Positions 37,001 through 47,921 of a DNA stretch of 64,000 bases are shown here, piece after piece. The stretch spans positions 1,674,001 to 1,738,000 of the forward strand of contig JAXQJY010000027.1 in NCBI GenBank assembly GCA_037042185.1. The letters are read 5' to 3'. Made by a program: the position numbers and the translations under genes. The stretch comes from Sordariomycetes sp. S80-01Y. Taxonomy: Eukaryota; Ascomycota; Sordariomycetes. The notes under the pieces are model-generated. The model was not told the DNA's origin and did no database searches. It saw nothing but the letters and a program-made list of their open reading frames with translations. Numbering within the stretch: the stretch's first letter is position 1; every line of letters begins with the position of its first letter.

Positions 37001-37797
37001 GTTTCGAGCGCAGTCGTCGTAGTTGATTCTGGAGTGATGTCAGCACGCCGTCGAACGGAGGGATAATGCAGAAACAGCTAACCTTTGGCGGATGATTGGC
37101 ACTCCCGAAGGGCAATGCGCTCAATACAAGCTTCGTCACAGCAGGGCGATGTCTTTCCTTGACAGCATTCCGGCGCTGGCTCCTTGGCGGCTGCGCTTTC
37201 TGTGACGCAAGGAGTCTTCTGGTCAGGCTGACAACAAGAGGCTTGGGCCGCAGGTACTTCGCTTGAAGAGCAACACTTCTCCTTCTTGACTTGCGAAGTC
37301 GGAATCCCAACGCAGCATGATTCGGCTTTCTTGGCGTTGGTAGCCTTGGGGGAACAGCAACTACCTGGATCCTCGGACCGAGCCGTTGCATCACTGCAGC
37401 AGGAGGCGGCCTGAGCAGCAGTCGACGCAACTTCTCCAGGCTCAGCGGCAGACAGGACAAGTGTGTTTGTCTTTTCGCATCCCGAGCTTTCTCCTGCGCA
37501 GCTCCTAGACTCGCGCTTGTGGTCTTGGAAGTTGAGTTTGTCGCTCTGAGCCTGGTCGTCGCATGCGGCAGCTGTCACAACGTTGCTCGGAGCACAGCAG
37601 CCGTCAGGAGCAGTCTTTGAAGAAGCCGCGGTCATTTCGTCAACCGAGCTAACAGCTGTTTGGCAACAGTCGTTTCCATTCTCCTGGGGCATGTTCGCAA
37701 TGGAGCTCTCCACAATATCAGGCGGTGCAACAGAGGCCGAGGGGTCGCGCTGACTTGAATCAGCGCTGGACCCGCAGCAGGTGTCGCCGCACGCCAT
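34096..37797 (-). CDS. pca1: Pca1-type P1B heavy-metal ATPase
   Basis: Metal-pumping P-type ATPase, probably exporting Cd or Cu at the plasma membrane. Exons 37797..37083 and 37028..34096 give 1215 residues, almost the length of yeast Pca1. The first 400 residues hold 13 Cys-Cys pairs in a disordered region; a CIERIALREC element then resembles Pca1. An HMA domain has GMTCTGC (about 416). Catalytic motifs are present: CPC in the membrane (about 858), DKTGTLT (about 902), GDGTNDA (about 1103). The end (IPPEYAGLGEL, then a final membrane helix) follows Pca1 closely. In yeast the Cys-rich extension controls metal-dependent stability; the same here is an inference. The other candidate is a Ccc2-like copper ATPase, but the N-terminus and end favour Pca1. 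Confidence 0.92.
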
Positions 37798-38421
37798 TTC
37801 GAGTTGATGCTTAGACAGATTCGACCCCGAGCGTTGACAGCGGATTCGAGCTGATGCGTTGTCGGAGTCGAGCTCATGGGCGGTGAGGTGAGGCGAGCGG
37901 GACGGGGAAGAGCGCGATCGTTTAACGCTAGTTTGGAAACGGACACCGTTAAGTCCGCTTGGCCCGCTCCAGCCGTGACTTGGGCCCCTTTACCCCTGAA
38001 CACCGACCGTTCTGTGAGACGCCTGAGCGGCTGAAAAAAAGAGCTTCTCAGGGTATTATAGATGAGTGGGGGGTCTTAATATTAGCCTTTACTGCCTGTC
38101 AGTAGAGTCAATGTTACAAACCCAGTTTATTCAATGATTTGGGACTGGCACGCGCACTTTTGGATTTGTGAACACTGTCTTTTATTACCAGGCATCGAGA
38201 AGCTAGCTCGATACGCCCGATTCGAGTTCTGTTGGCAGTCTTTTTTCCCTATTTTGATTATTTTCTAGAAAGTCTTACCTTGGTACTTTGCACCCTTTCC
38301 CCCTTTTTGTTGTTTGTTTGTTTTTGTTTTCAACGACTCCTTGTAGCTAGTGCTTGTGCTCACCCTATGCTCATCCGGTCAGCATCTCAAATGTAGAGTC
38401 CAGCTCCGTCACATTGTGAGC
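37798..38421. other. Intergenic, Pca1-like promoter and MYND-gene 3' flank
   Basis: Upstream region of the metal ATPase. A T-rich patch with TTTG repeats lies near 38308-38330. No gene was seen. Confidence 0.5.
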
Positions 38422-39862
38422 TTATTCTTCATCTTCATCTTCATCTTCATCTTCATCTTCATCTTCATCTTCATCTTCATCTTCATCTTCATCTTCATCT
38501 TCATCTTCANNNNNNNNNNNNNNNNNNNNNNNNNNNNNNNNNNNNNNNNTCTTCATCTTCATCTTCATCTTCATCTTCATCTTCATCTTCATCTTCATCT
38601 TCATCTTCATCGTCATCTTCAGCAACTAAACCCCTCTTCAGGCCGGGAGCCATGTGGTCAGCATTGTCAGCGCGCGCATGGTTCAGGGCCTTGCCGAAAG
38701 GAACCTTGCAATCAAGGAGTTCAGATACGTAAGGCTCGATCTCGTTATCATAGTCGATAGCGGCCTTTGCGAGCCCACGAAGGGTCTCAATGGCGCCGGG
38801 AGAAGACTGATAGGCCCCGTAGATGTCGTTGAAGGCAACCTGGGTCATGTGCTTACCGCTGGTCGGATCGTCATAGCAGCAGGCCCAGCCACACTGGTGG
38901 TTCATGAAATCATTGTGGGTAATGTGGCTGTTTTCCAGGAAGAACTTGTGCAGGGGCAGGTTTCCCATGACGTTGTACGAGGTGAGGAATGCAGGGAGGA
39001 AATAGGGGAACATCGAGTGAACTTTCTTCATGTTCTTCATGATGCGCTGCCGGAGGTCGCCCATGCGCTTGGTCAGGAGAGCGGGGTTTCCGAACTCACC
39101 AACACAGAGCAAAGTATCTTTGCGGTCCATGAGCTCACTCAACTTCAGCTCGATAAGGTGCTCCTGAATGCAGAACATAATTTCCCGGGGAACCTTGGGA
39201 TCGAGGATACAGGCATTGCGCAGATCTTCGAGAGACTTAAAAGCCTTGATCTGTAGGAGAATGCGGATACCCATCAGACCGGGGTCGTTCTCGTGGTACC
39301 ACTCATCCTCCTCGCAAACCAGGCGAGGAGCAAGCGCATGTTTACCCTTGCGGACTTGGATCTGCTCTCGATTGCGCAGCTTCACGTCGCGCAAGCAGGC
39401 TTGAGCTGCTTCACCGTCACCGAACTCGATCTGCAGCGCTGGAATAAGGCGGGTCAGCATACGGCGGTTCATCAAGACGGGAGCCCTTGCGAGTTGGGTG
39501 TACAGGGTGAGAGCAAGGGCCTTGCTAGCCTTGCTGTTCATCTGGTGGTAGAGGTATGCAATCTCCGTGAGATCGCTCAGGAGAAAGAGGTACTCTTCGT
39601 GCCACTGAGGGCCTGGATGCGTCTGGATCAATGCTTCGTTGTCGATGCTCACTTCAGAATTGGGCGGCATCCACAGATCCCCGTCACGCAACGGGAAAAT
39701 GCGGAACTCTTCGATTTCCATGATCTGTCCGCACATGAGCTCGTGGAACGGGCGGTCCGCGTCACAGCACTCCTTGGAGCAGTAGCAGAGCAAGCAGCCA
39801 TCGCATTCGAGAGGCGCATCGGCATTGTCGCAGTACGCGCAGATGAAAGGCTTGGGAGACAT
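38422..39862 (-). CDS. MYND-finger protein with Asp-Glu repeat tail, broken by assembly gap
   Basis: Starts at the ATG at 39862. The N-terminal MYND-type zinc finger spans about residues 8-44 (CAYC, CDGC, CYCSKECC, HELMC). About 400 residues of helical sequence without a known domain follow, with no SET motif seen. The C-terminus is a long run of alternating Asp-Glu encoded by a GATGAA hexamer. A run of 40 N interrupts it at 38510-38549. Below the gap the repeat continues to a TAA at 38422 in the Asp-Glu frame, so the gene probably ends there. As assembled, the 40-base gap puts a TGA in frame at once; a gap length divisible by three would restore the frame. A protein-interaction role via MYND is usual for the family. 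Confidence 0.78.
38424..38615. repeat. Hexanucleotide microsatellite (CTTCAT)n with assembly gap
   Basis: Near-perfect CTTCAT units on the plus strand either side of 40 N at 38510-38549. The last visible unit before the gap and the first after it fit if the missing length is a multiple of six. It codes Asp-Glu repeats on the minus strand. Confidence 0.95.
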
Positions 39863-39991
39863 TTTGAGGCTGTTAATGAAGTTGATTGGTTGTTGTTGAT
39901 GTGATTTTGGGTAGCAGTCGGTTGCCAGGTGTTATTGAAGTGCTTGATTGAAGGGTTAGAAGAAGGTTGAGGTTTGGTAGAGGTCAGAGAG

Positions 39992-40009
39992 GCTCCTTAT
40001 TTATGGGCA
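39992..40009 (-). promoter_or_regulatory. TATA-like element of the MYND gene
   Basis: The minus strand reads CATAAATAAG about 130 bp upstream of the start codon. Confidence 0.4.
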
Positions 40010-42600
40010 GCACTTGGACATCAGAAGTGACTGTTTCTTGTGAACGGTGCCTCCTTCTGATCTGCAAACCATTGTTCCCATAATCGTAGAGTCAGCACGC
40101 ACGGTGAACACACTTCTGGTTCCAAGCGGACCGCAGCCTTTCTCTCTAGTCTTTGTCCCGTTTATTGTTTCCGAATCGTCGGACCCATCGTGCAGCAGTC
40201 ACTGGGCAGACGTAGCGCCCATCCGAGGTCTCCCTCTTGAACATCTCGGGTGTCCCCTAGTGGCATTCACATTACTGAATCTTTGCATCAAGTCAAACAT
40301 GCCGTTTTCTGGTACAGACCCTAGGGATCGATTCCATCACTGAAGATTCCCTTTTCCAGGATCGTGGGTTTACGCCGAGTTTCATGCAATATATCTTCAG
40401 GTACCTCGGCACGCCGCGCTCCCTCGAGACGTTGCCTTCGAGCATCAGCATGCTTGACCGAGCCGACGGGTCTTGGATCAATTCGGCTGAAGATTCATGG
40501 GTCAACAGCGCAGAGCAGTCGTTGAGCGAGACGTACCTTTCTACGGCACACAGGGCGCACGAAATGAGTTTGCTTTTGGTCATCACCCTAAGGGCACTTT
40601 CTGATCTGCAATCGAACCAGCTCGTGCCAGAAGTGTGCAGTCGATTTCTTCCACCGGAGACGGTTCTGAAAATACAGCAGGGGTTTTCAACCAAGCCTAT
40701 CATCCGGCGGGATCCGTCTTTGCGGAGCGCTGCAGCGCGCGGATCTGACCTCGAACGGTACAAAAAGTCACTCTGACGCATTTCATGCAAATGTCTTGAA
40801 GCAATCGAGCGAGGCGACAAACGTGAGCGATGCAGAGAATTTATGTTCTCCCGTTCCCTCCGCCCATTCAAGGACAGCAGGTCGCCTCGAGATGCTCTTC
40901 TTGCTTCGACAATCTCTATTCATGCTCAGCGCCAGCGAAAGGAGAGCTACGACGAGACATTCCAGGGCTCTGGTGCCTATGAGGCATTCGAACACCGCCA
41001 AAACGAACTGAAACAGTTGATATTTTCCTTCAGAGGAAAGGCTAGGCAGCGAATCGGACAGGTCAGAGCCGTCTACTCATGCTGTTGGCATCAGCCCTTT
41101 GATACAATTCGGGGGGGCTGGACAGGTATGCACGTTCTCCGTATCGTGTGAAAGCTCTGTTCCCATTTTGGCGCTCCTGGAAATGGCTAGTCAGCAGATA
41201 TGAAATGAACAGGGGTATATTTATGTCTCTTGATGGCGAAGAAGCTGCCGCGAGGATCCGACAGTTTCGCACTCTTCGCCTCAGGAAGTAGTGAAACGCA
41301 TGGCTCTGGCTCCGGTCGCTCAAAATAGCGTGATCGGGAGGTGCCGTCACATTTCTAGAGCGTAAGTCTCCTGTATGAAGCGCAATTGAGGTGTTGATGT
41401 ACCAATATAGCTTAATCTTGACCATTTCCCGCATTGCTTGCTCTTTACGAATGATTCTCCGGCGCAATCTCTCTAAGCAACACTTGCGAAGCGTCTGTGA
41501 CTCAGCGTTGTCTCGACCATCCGGGTACAACGAGCCTGAAATCTATCACTGACACGAGCTACTAACGACCGTGTCAACGTAACCCAGGGTCGGGTTCCAC
41601 TTACTAAAGGCGAGTGTAGGCTTGATCCCCCCTTGCGCATTCGTCAGGCATCAGCATACTTGGACTCTTGTCATCTCGGCCATCGTGCTGTTTCCCGAAA
41701 CGCGCGGCCGGTGGAAGCTCGCTTCGGAGGCAGGAAGCCCAGTAACGAAGCGACGTCAAAGGCCCAATGACAAGGAGGGGTTAGAGAAGGATTCAGTTTC
41801 ACGTGCTCGGAACACCCTAGCATGGAGAAAGGTCCTTTCGGAGCTTGTACCTTTATGATAGAGATCGCCCATGCGTGTGAGGCTAATTATCCTATACTCG
41901 ACAAACTCGACAATTCCGTTCCGGACCAGGTAGGGGCACAGGTTGACATGCTTGACGGCCAGCATCATGACGACAATTCAAATAGGACTAAATGCCTTCA
42001 GTAGTCATGGAGTGCGAGGTCAATATGATAAACGCGATGTGTTCGGTACGATCGACACCAGATCTATCACAACCCATGCTCAGGAGTCCATAGAGGTGGT
42101 ACGTGGATGCAGTACCGTAATAGTACTGATAAGCGAGCCCCAAATCATCTCCGAAGGGGTTATAAGCAGAGAATCCTTTACGAGACGACACTCCCGAAAG
42201 CTTTCAATGCTAAGCGAGCCCTCACCAAGGATTACGTATCCAGTGGACTCGAGTCCACCTGTGCCACTCCTCCCCACGATCCCGGGCTCTATCATTCAGC
42301 TAAACGAAACAGCACTCGGCATTCGCCATGCACGACAGAACTTAGCTTCAAACCGAAGAGCTTGGCGTCTTAGGCATCATCCAGGAGATCCATAGGATCT
42401 AGGCGCAAGGATTCGGGGGCTGTACATCGTCTCTAAGCGAGCATCCAGATCGACTTGCAAGTGGATCACCTGCCCAAATGGGCCAATCTTGGTCTTGTAA
42501 GCCATACGACGATGGACAGCTTCGGCTACAGCTCGTTTGCGACAACAGCTAAATTGGACAACAATTAGTAAATGGTAGAGCCGACTTTGAGATGTAACAG
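40010..42600. other. Gene-poor stretch with unassigned open frames
   Basis: The best plus-strand candidate is 40384-40776 (130 codons from ATG, Ser-rich, ending in a basic tail). An equally long frame overlaps it on the other strand, so neither is convincing. From 41000 to 42600 only short frames occur. I name no gene here. Confidence 0.3.
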
Positions 42601-42610
42601 CTGGGACTTG

Positions 42611-42616
42611 TATAAA
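42611..42616 (+). promoter_or_regulatory. TATA box of the effector-like gene
   Basis: TATAAA stands exactly 100 bp before the ATG at 42711, followed by a CAAC-rich leader, the normal core promoter and 5' UTR of an ascomycete gene. Confidence 0.65.
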
Positions 42617-42710
42617 GGGAGACGGGTTCTTCCTGTTCGACTTCTCGACATCACGCAGCTTCAAACATCGCATCTTCACTCAACAACCCAGAACAACCAT
42701 CCAAGACAAC

Positions 42711-43237
42711 ATGAAGTTCTCTGCCATCCTCGCTGTCTTGCCTGCATTGGCTGCCGCTGCTCCCGCTGATGGTGAGGCCCCTTCCAATCTTCGTCAGCTC
42801 GACCACAGCTAACAGAGCTCCACGTACAGCCTCCAACGACATCTCTGATGTTTCCAAGCGTTGCACCACCCGCCAGGAGGTCGACAGCGTCTGGCACGAG
42901 TCCGGCCTCAGCCGTCGCCGCGTCCGGGCCTGGGCTGATGGCGCCGACCACATGCAGTTCTGCGATATCTGGAAGACTAGTAAGTCGAAACAAGTGCGCA
43001 CGCAAGCGGGCTTCTTCTCCTCTTTAGAAAGTTCACAGACTGACGGCGCCAACAGAGTGCAACCAGGCACGCGGAATCTTGATCAACTGCCAGTGCTGGG
43101 AGAGCGACGAAGACCCCAAGCATGCCATCGTTGATGTTAGCACTGCTCTCGGCCCTGCGGGTGACAGCACTTTCAACGATGCCTATGACTTCCATTTCAG
43201 GCTCTTCACTGGACGTCTTGGTTGCGACACCGCCTAA
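42711..43237 (+). CDS. Small secreted cysteine-rich protein, effector candidate
   Basis: Exons 42711-42771, 42830-42979 and 43056-43237 give 130 residues. The signal peptide is clear (MKFSAILAVLPALAAAAP). A Lys-Arg pair just before the first mature Cys (DVSKRC) is a likely Kex2 processing site. The mature part has six Cys, an even number fitting three disulphides (RC, FC, KC, NCQC, GC), and two charged segments. It ends at LGCDTA. Size, signal, Cys content and lack of a known domain are what is generally meant by a fungal effector or secreted Cys-rich protein; host contact is not shown. Its neighbourhood is gene-poor on both sides. Confidence 0.82.
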
Positions 43238-45042
43238 GCACCCGTGAACCCGCTAGCATGGCTTTGGCTGGCCACAGTATTGGAATTCCGGTCGGCGTAT
43301 TCCCACGTGCCTGTATATTGTTTCAGGATAGCTTTGGTACCCTTCGAAGGGATTCCTTATCGTACACTCCAACATGAATAGGAAGATTATGCCTCTGATT
43401 GGAAGCGCCCCTAGGCTCTCCCGCTACTGCCAACCACGTCAACGTGAAACGTGGCACATTCATACTGCGACATGTCAACACCCCAAATGATTGGTTTATT
43501 CCGGAGCATCTTTAGGTCGTTCATCCTGTTGTGGCATGAAAACGTTGCGACAGCTAGCCATTGAAACCTGCGACGTGGCAGACCCGTGTTTGCGTTTCGG
43601 AGACAACAAGAGGTGGCGCGCCGGGTGCACAGCAGAAGCACACAGTCGGCCTCCCAGACGGGCCGCGAAATGGGCCCCGAAACGCGACACAAAGACCTCG
43701 ATGCGTCGCAACATCGGACAGAGGACGTTGAAATAAAGCCAACTGTTGGAAAATCACAGTCAGCACGAGTGGAGATGGGGCAAAGTCAGAATACGCTTCG
43801 TATCGCGGCGAGGAACCTCGGTAGCAGCCTGACTTCCCCAGATTGGCATTTGACGTGCTCCCCGAGCGTCCCAGAGAGGAAAGGCGCCAGGAACGGGTCG
43901 ACGCAGGAACAGCGTGGCGCTAGGCAGGGGTCAGCCACAGGCACTGGCCGCCGCGGGGCCAATCAGACGCGACACGTCTGCAGCACCCGAGATTGTGCAA
44001 ATTTCATCGCTCGACCTCGGCGCTTCGACCGTCGCCGTCGAGCGCGCCAAAGGGGTCTGAAGGGTTTTTTTATGAAGCTCATTTGGTCAGGTGTCGAATC
44101 ACGCATCGACTTGGCATAAAACTGTGAGCGGGTGGGCCTCGACGGGTGAATCATTGAGCTGGCAGCTGGCCAGGCCCCCTTGCAGCACATCGCGGCGCAT
44201 CGCATTGCATCGCATCGCACATCGAGGGCGCCAGTTCAACGTGGACGCTGTAGGAGCGCAGCGTCGCACGTTGGGCTTCGCTGCAATGCGCCGCTGCCAA
44301 GGCGGGAGTCTGCGCTCTCACAGCATCACTCGTCGCAATGAGACGGTTCGATGGCGCCATCTCAGTTGAGGAGGAGCATCAATTTAGACACAGACACGCA
44401 GAGGCTCAACGAAGGGAGCGCTCATTGACAAGAGACAATGGAGGCATCGACTCACACGACTCGAGCAGCGCAGAGGGCAGGAGCGGCCACAAGTCGCGCA
44501 CCTAATTTCCGCGGGGGCGCGCCTTCCCACTGCCATGGGTTCTCCAGGTACGAGTGACCTGTGTCAAGCTCGGCGGGATGTGGGCTGGCGCGTACCGGTA
44601 CCGCAGTCTGGGCACAATCCAGGGCAGGCCTTGTGTCACCTTGACAACTTCCCTCGCAAGGGAGCGCAGCGGGGGAGGCGCAACGACTGGCCAACGGTCT
44701 CGCTTGATGTCTGCCGGCGCTGTTCTTGGTCTCTTGGCTTCGTCTTAGTCCATTTTGCCTATGCGCTGCCAGCTGCCAGCCGGCCTTCTTCTGCCCCCTT
44801 GGGCCTCCTTTGCGTTTTGCGTTTCACCCTCCTCGCTCTCCTGCTTCACCTTCACCTCGCACACAAAAGCAAAAGACTTCGTTGGCAAAGTCTGCGTGTT
44901 TCCTGACCGCTTGCGGCTCGTACCTTCATTTGCTCGCCAGCATCGCTTTTTGGATATCGACTATCCCCCCGCCACCGCGCCCTCACTCACTCATTCCACC
45001 ACTCGCTCACTACGCGCTCACCTCGCCCGGCAATTCCACAAG
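43238..45042. other. Intergenic, 1.8 kb, promoter of the GPI protein at its end
   Basis: No convincing gene. The last 300 bases are strongly C/T-rich on the plus strand (for example ctcactcactcattccacc), as in promoters of highly expressed fungal genes, and lead into the start at 45043. Confidence 0.5.
44186..44225. repeat. Short imperfect tandem of GCATC/GCACATC units
   Basis: About eight imperfect copies of a 5-bp GCATC-like unit, flanked at both ends by a GCACATCG copy. No coding sense was seen. Confidence 0.7.
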
Positions 45043-45393
45043 ATGCAGTTCTCCAAGATCCTCTTCGCCATCCTCCCGGCCCTGGCCCTCGCCGAGGATG
45101 GTCAGAGCACCACCACCTGCACCTCGAGCACGACCATCACCAAGACCATGACCCTCTCCGAGGTTCACACCGTCACCTCGACCCTCGCCCACAACACCAC
45201 CACCAGCGCCTACACGACTCCCTCTGTTGGCACCACCTCGCACTTCACCTCGGCCACCGTTGTTCCCACCACCACTGGCGGTGAGGAGCAGCCCCCGACC
45301 GTCACCGACGACCCCAACGCTGCGCCTGCCCTCGATGCTACGCGTGTCGTGCTGGCCGGTGTCCTCGGTATGGCCGCTGTTGCCATGATGTAA
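45043..45393 (+). CDS. GPI-anchored Ser/Thr-rich cell-wall protein
   Basis: Single exon of 116 residues. The signal peptide is MQFSKILFAILPALALA. The mature part is about 40 % Ser/Thr, as in O-mannosylated wall proteins, with one Cys and NTT sequons. The end is a GPI signal: small residues (NAAPAL), a short spacer and a hydrophobic tail (VVLAGVLGMAAVAMM). No enzymatic domain. Expected at the plasma membrane or covalently in the wall. C-rich codons suggest strong expression, and the C/T-rich upstream region agrees. Confidence 0.87.
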   Translation: MQFSKILFAILPALALAEDGQSTTTCTSSTTITKTMTLSEVHTVTSTLAHNTTTSAYTTPSVGTTSHFTSATVVPTTTGGEEQPPTVTDDPNAAPALDATRVVLAGVLGMAAVAMM

Positions 45394-46783
45394 GTCGTTG
45401 GTCGCAACGACTACTGCTACTAAGCGCCACGGCTGGTGGAACTACCGGTACTAACAGTGGTGGCGGCACTTGGTAGCTGAGGTGGACGGATACTTGGAAC
45501 GACGGTCACTCCTTTGCCAACATGGCTTCTTTTTCCTTTGTCGCGCGCTTCGCATCTAGCCTTTTGGCGCCTTTCTACCTTCTTCTTTCCCTCGACGATG
45601 AACGACTACGACGAAACTTCGACGACAGCACCAAAAACGGGGTCTCTATTCGGCGTCTATACTTCGATGTCGGCACGATGTCTTATCGAACTTACTTCGA
45701 CTGGGTACACGAGCAACAACGTGCCTTGCTGGTGGCCTCAAGCCTTCTCGCCTGCGTGCGAGTCGGCTTGCCATCGGCGTTAATGTCTTTTTCTTCCCCG
45801 ACTGGCAGGCACTTTCGCTGGCCAAACAAGTCTTGTTGTGTTGACTGGGTAGACACTATCGGTGCCATCTCAAAAGCCTGTTCAACTTCTACAGCCATAT
45901 TTTTACCGCATTTCAGCCTTCTCCTCCACCCGTGGGAGCCCTCTTTCCCAGGCTGAGAGATGGACATGGATACTGTCTTGGAGATGCATCACCATCCCCA
46001 TACACACAACAAGAGCCGCGAATGGTGCTGGCTGGTCGGCTGGATACATATTTATAACCTTCTGGACAATCAACTCCTCACCTGTTTCTACGTTTTGAGG
46101 GACTCAGGACCGAGGAGACGGGGACGCAGGGCGGGAGTCTCAATTTACTTCACTATTTTTCATTTCTGCGGTTGAACGGGACTTTGTTCATTTCTAGGAG
46201 ATACCCCTTTGGAAAGATGGTTTGGGGGGTCCGGAGACTTGATTGCCGCGCCCGGATCTGCTCTCCCCGTGGGATCAGCAGCATGCTCCGGGCGCGGAAT
46301 CGTCTTCAGACGAGGCTTGGGGTTTGCAGCATGGACTTTTACACTTCTACCAGTGCGCTATCTTTTTGAGATGGTTTGGTGATTGAGCAGGACGGGAGCA
46401 GGATCGGAAGGCTTGCATTGTAGATAGCTGAGCGAAATCGACTTCTGATCGCAGCCAATCCGCGTCGCGACTGTGTAATCCTCTTATGGCTGATTCTGCC
46501 CAGTCATCTTATTCTGCCAAAGTGTTTTCATTGCTGAGTCACCGTGCTCAGACAATGGACTAACCCGCGGCTGCAAAAGCAAGTGGTTCAACACGCCAGG
46601 TGAATCGGTAATGAAACGTTGTCTATTCCCAACGGCCTCGACGGTCCAGATCTCCAGACGAGACAGCCAGCCATCTCTTACACAACTCAGTATTGATACA
46701 TGTCGTAATACACCCTGAAGCCCAAGCCAATAGACTCCGAAAAACGCCCTTGAATGCTAACATGACGCATAATCTTCCGCCAT
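45394..46783. other. Intergenic, 1.4 kb
   Basis: 3' flank of the GPI protein and of the Tse2-like gene. A 144-codon open frame at 45522-45956 has a basic and aromatic mix without domain or signal, and I do not call it a gene. Confidence 0.45.
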
Positions 46784-47419
46784 CTAAGACGCCGAGAACC
46801 TCACACCCAGCTTCGGCCCAGACCTGACCTTTTCCAGGTCCTCCTCTCCCACAGCCACGACGGTCTTCCTCTGGATCTTCTCCCCCCTGGGGCTCAGCAC
46901 CGGCCTGTCGACGTCGGTGGCTCTCCGGTAGGCCCGCCTCCACTGCTCAGCCGTGACCATGCCGGCGTGCTCCTGCAGGAAGTTGTTGATGTTGTCGTTC
47001 AGCTCGTCGAGGCTCTGCTTTCCGACGGGGTCGATGGTCCACTGCTGCGTGTCGCCCTGCTGCACCAGCACCAGGCTCGGCGGCAGGGGCGTGCCGGCCT
47101 GGACGACCCAAACCCTGGCCAGCGGATCGCGCCAGCCCCTCTGCATCCAGCGCTGGAGGAAGGGCGTGTTGGGCTTGAACGGACAGCCCTTTGGACCGAC
47201 GAGCCCTTCCTCCCGCGACTCGTCCGGGATGGCCACCTTGGCGTGTCGCAGGCGCTCGCGCTGGTGGTGCGCCGTGTCGACGCCCGGGCCCTGCGGGTTG
47301 GGCGGTGGCTGCTGGGCGCGCAGGGCGACGAGGTGGCCGAGCTGGGGGCGGTGCAGCTCCTTGGGGAAGTATGTGTAGCGGGTCAGCGCCTTGAGGGCTT
47401 TGGAGGGTGGACGTCCCAT
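46784..47419 (-). CDS. Single-exon protein resembling Tse2 ADP-ribosyltransferase-toxin domain
   Basis: 211 residues from the ATG at 47419 (A at -3). A second ATG at 47491 would add 24. A YFPKELHR segment stands near the start. A Pro/Gly turn region (GLVGPKGCPFKPNTPF) follows, then a beta-rich part (VWVVQAGTPLPPSLVLVQQGD), HYT-like QWTIDP and ELNDNINNFL. The order resembles the Tse2-type domain, which in bacteria is a secreted NAD-dependent toxin and which also occurs in fungal genomes as uncharacterised genes. The resemblance is by pattern only; catalytic residues cannot be checked here. No signal peptide or transmembrane helix. Whether it is active, or a toxin at all, is unknown. A methyltransferase gene lies divergent on the other side. 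Confidence 0.5.
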   Translation of the reverse strand: MGRPPSKALKALTRYTYFPKELHRPQLGHLVALRAQQPPPNPQGPGVDTAHHQRERLRHAKVAIPDESREEGLVGPKGCPFKPNTPFLQRWMQRGWRDPLARVWVVQAGTPLPPSLVLVQQGDTQQWTIDPVGKQSLDELNDNINNFLQEHAGMVTAEQWRRAYRRATDVDRPVLSPRGEKIQRKTVVAVGEEDLEKVRSGPKLGVRFSAS

Positions 47420-47921
47420 GATGGGCGCATGTCGGGGTGAGAGGTGGTTGAGTGAGGTTGATGAAAGTTTGAGGTGGACGAATGAGATCATGAGCAGGGT
47501 GTGGTGGGGCTATGCGCCTATCGGGGTGGCCATCTAGGGACAGGTGCGGTCGGCGTCTGGGGTTCGACATCTGGTCTGTCGTCACTTACTCGGTCTGACT
47601 TGTCATCGCGAGCTCGTGCGACTCATGAGCTGTCCCGTCAAGGGAATATGCAGTGTCACTGTAATTAACAGCCACGTTGGAGTCATCGTCGCTTGTCGCC
47701 CTTCCGTGCGCGCATCTCGCTTGGAGTCATCCGGCGATGCGGCTATATGCGGGGAACGGGAGGCACGTACACGTTCAAGTCTGACAGAAGCTGAGCTACA
47801 AATATCCCCCGCTACCATGACCTGATAATTTAGTCTTAAAAGATCAGCCCTCATAAAGCACACTGTAGAAGTCTTCATAGAAATTTCCATCGACCTGTTA
47901 CGGAACACCGAAACCCAAACC
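47420..47921. promoter_or_regulatory. Divergent upstream region of Tse2-like gene and methyltransferase
   Basis: About 500 bp between the two start codons. No clear TATA box. Confidence 0.45.

Noticed and set aside
40293-40871. 192-codon minus-strand frame overlapping a 130-codon plus-strand frame
   Set aside because: Two frames of similar quality on opposite strands; neither has a domain or splice pattern.
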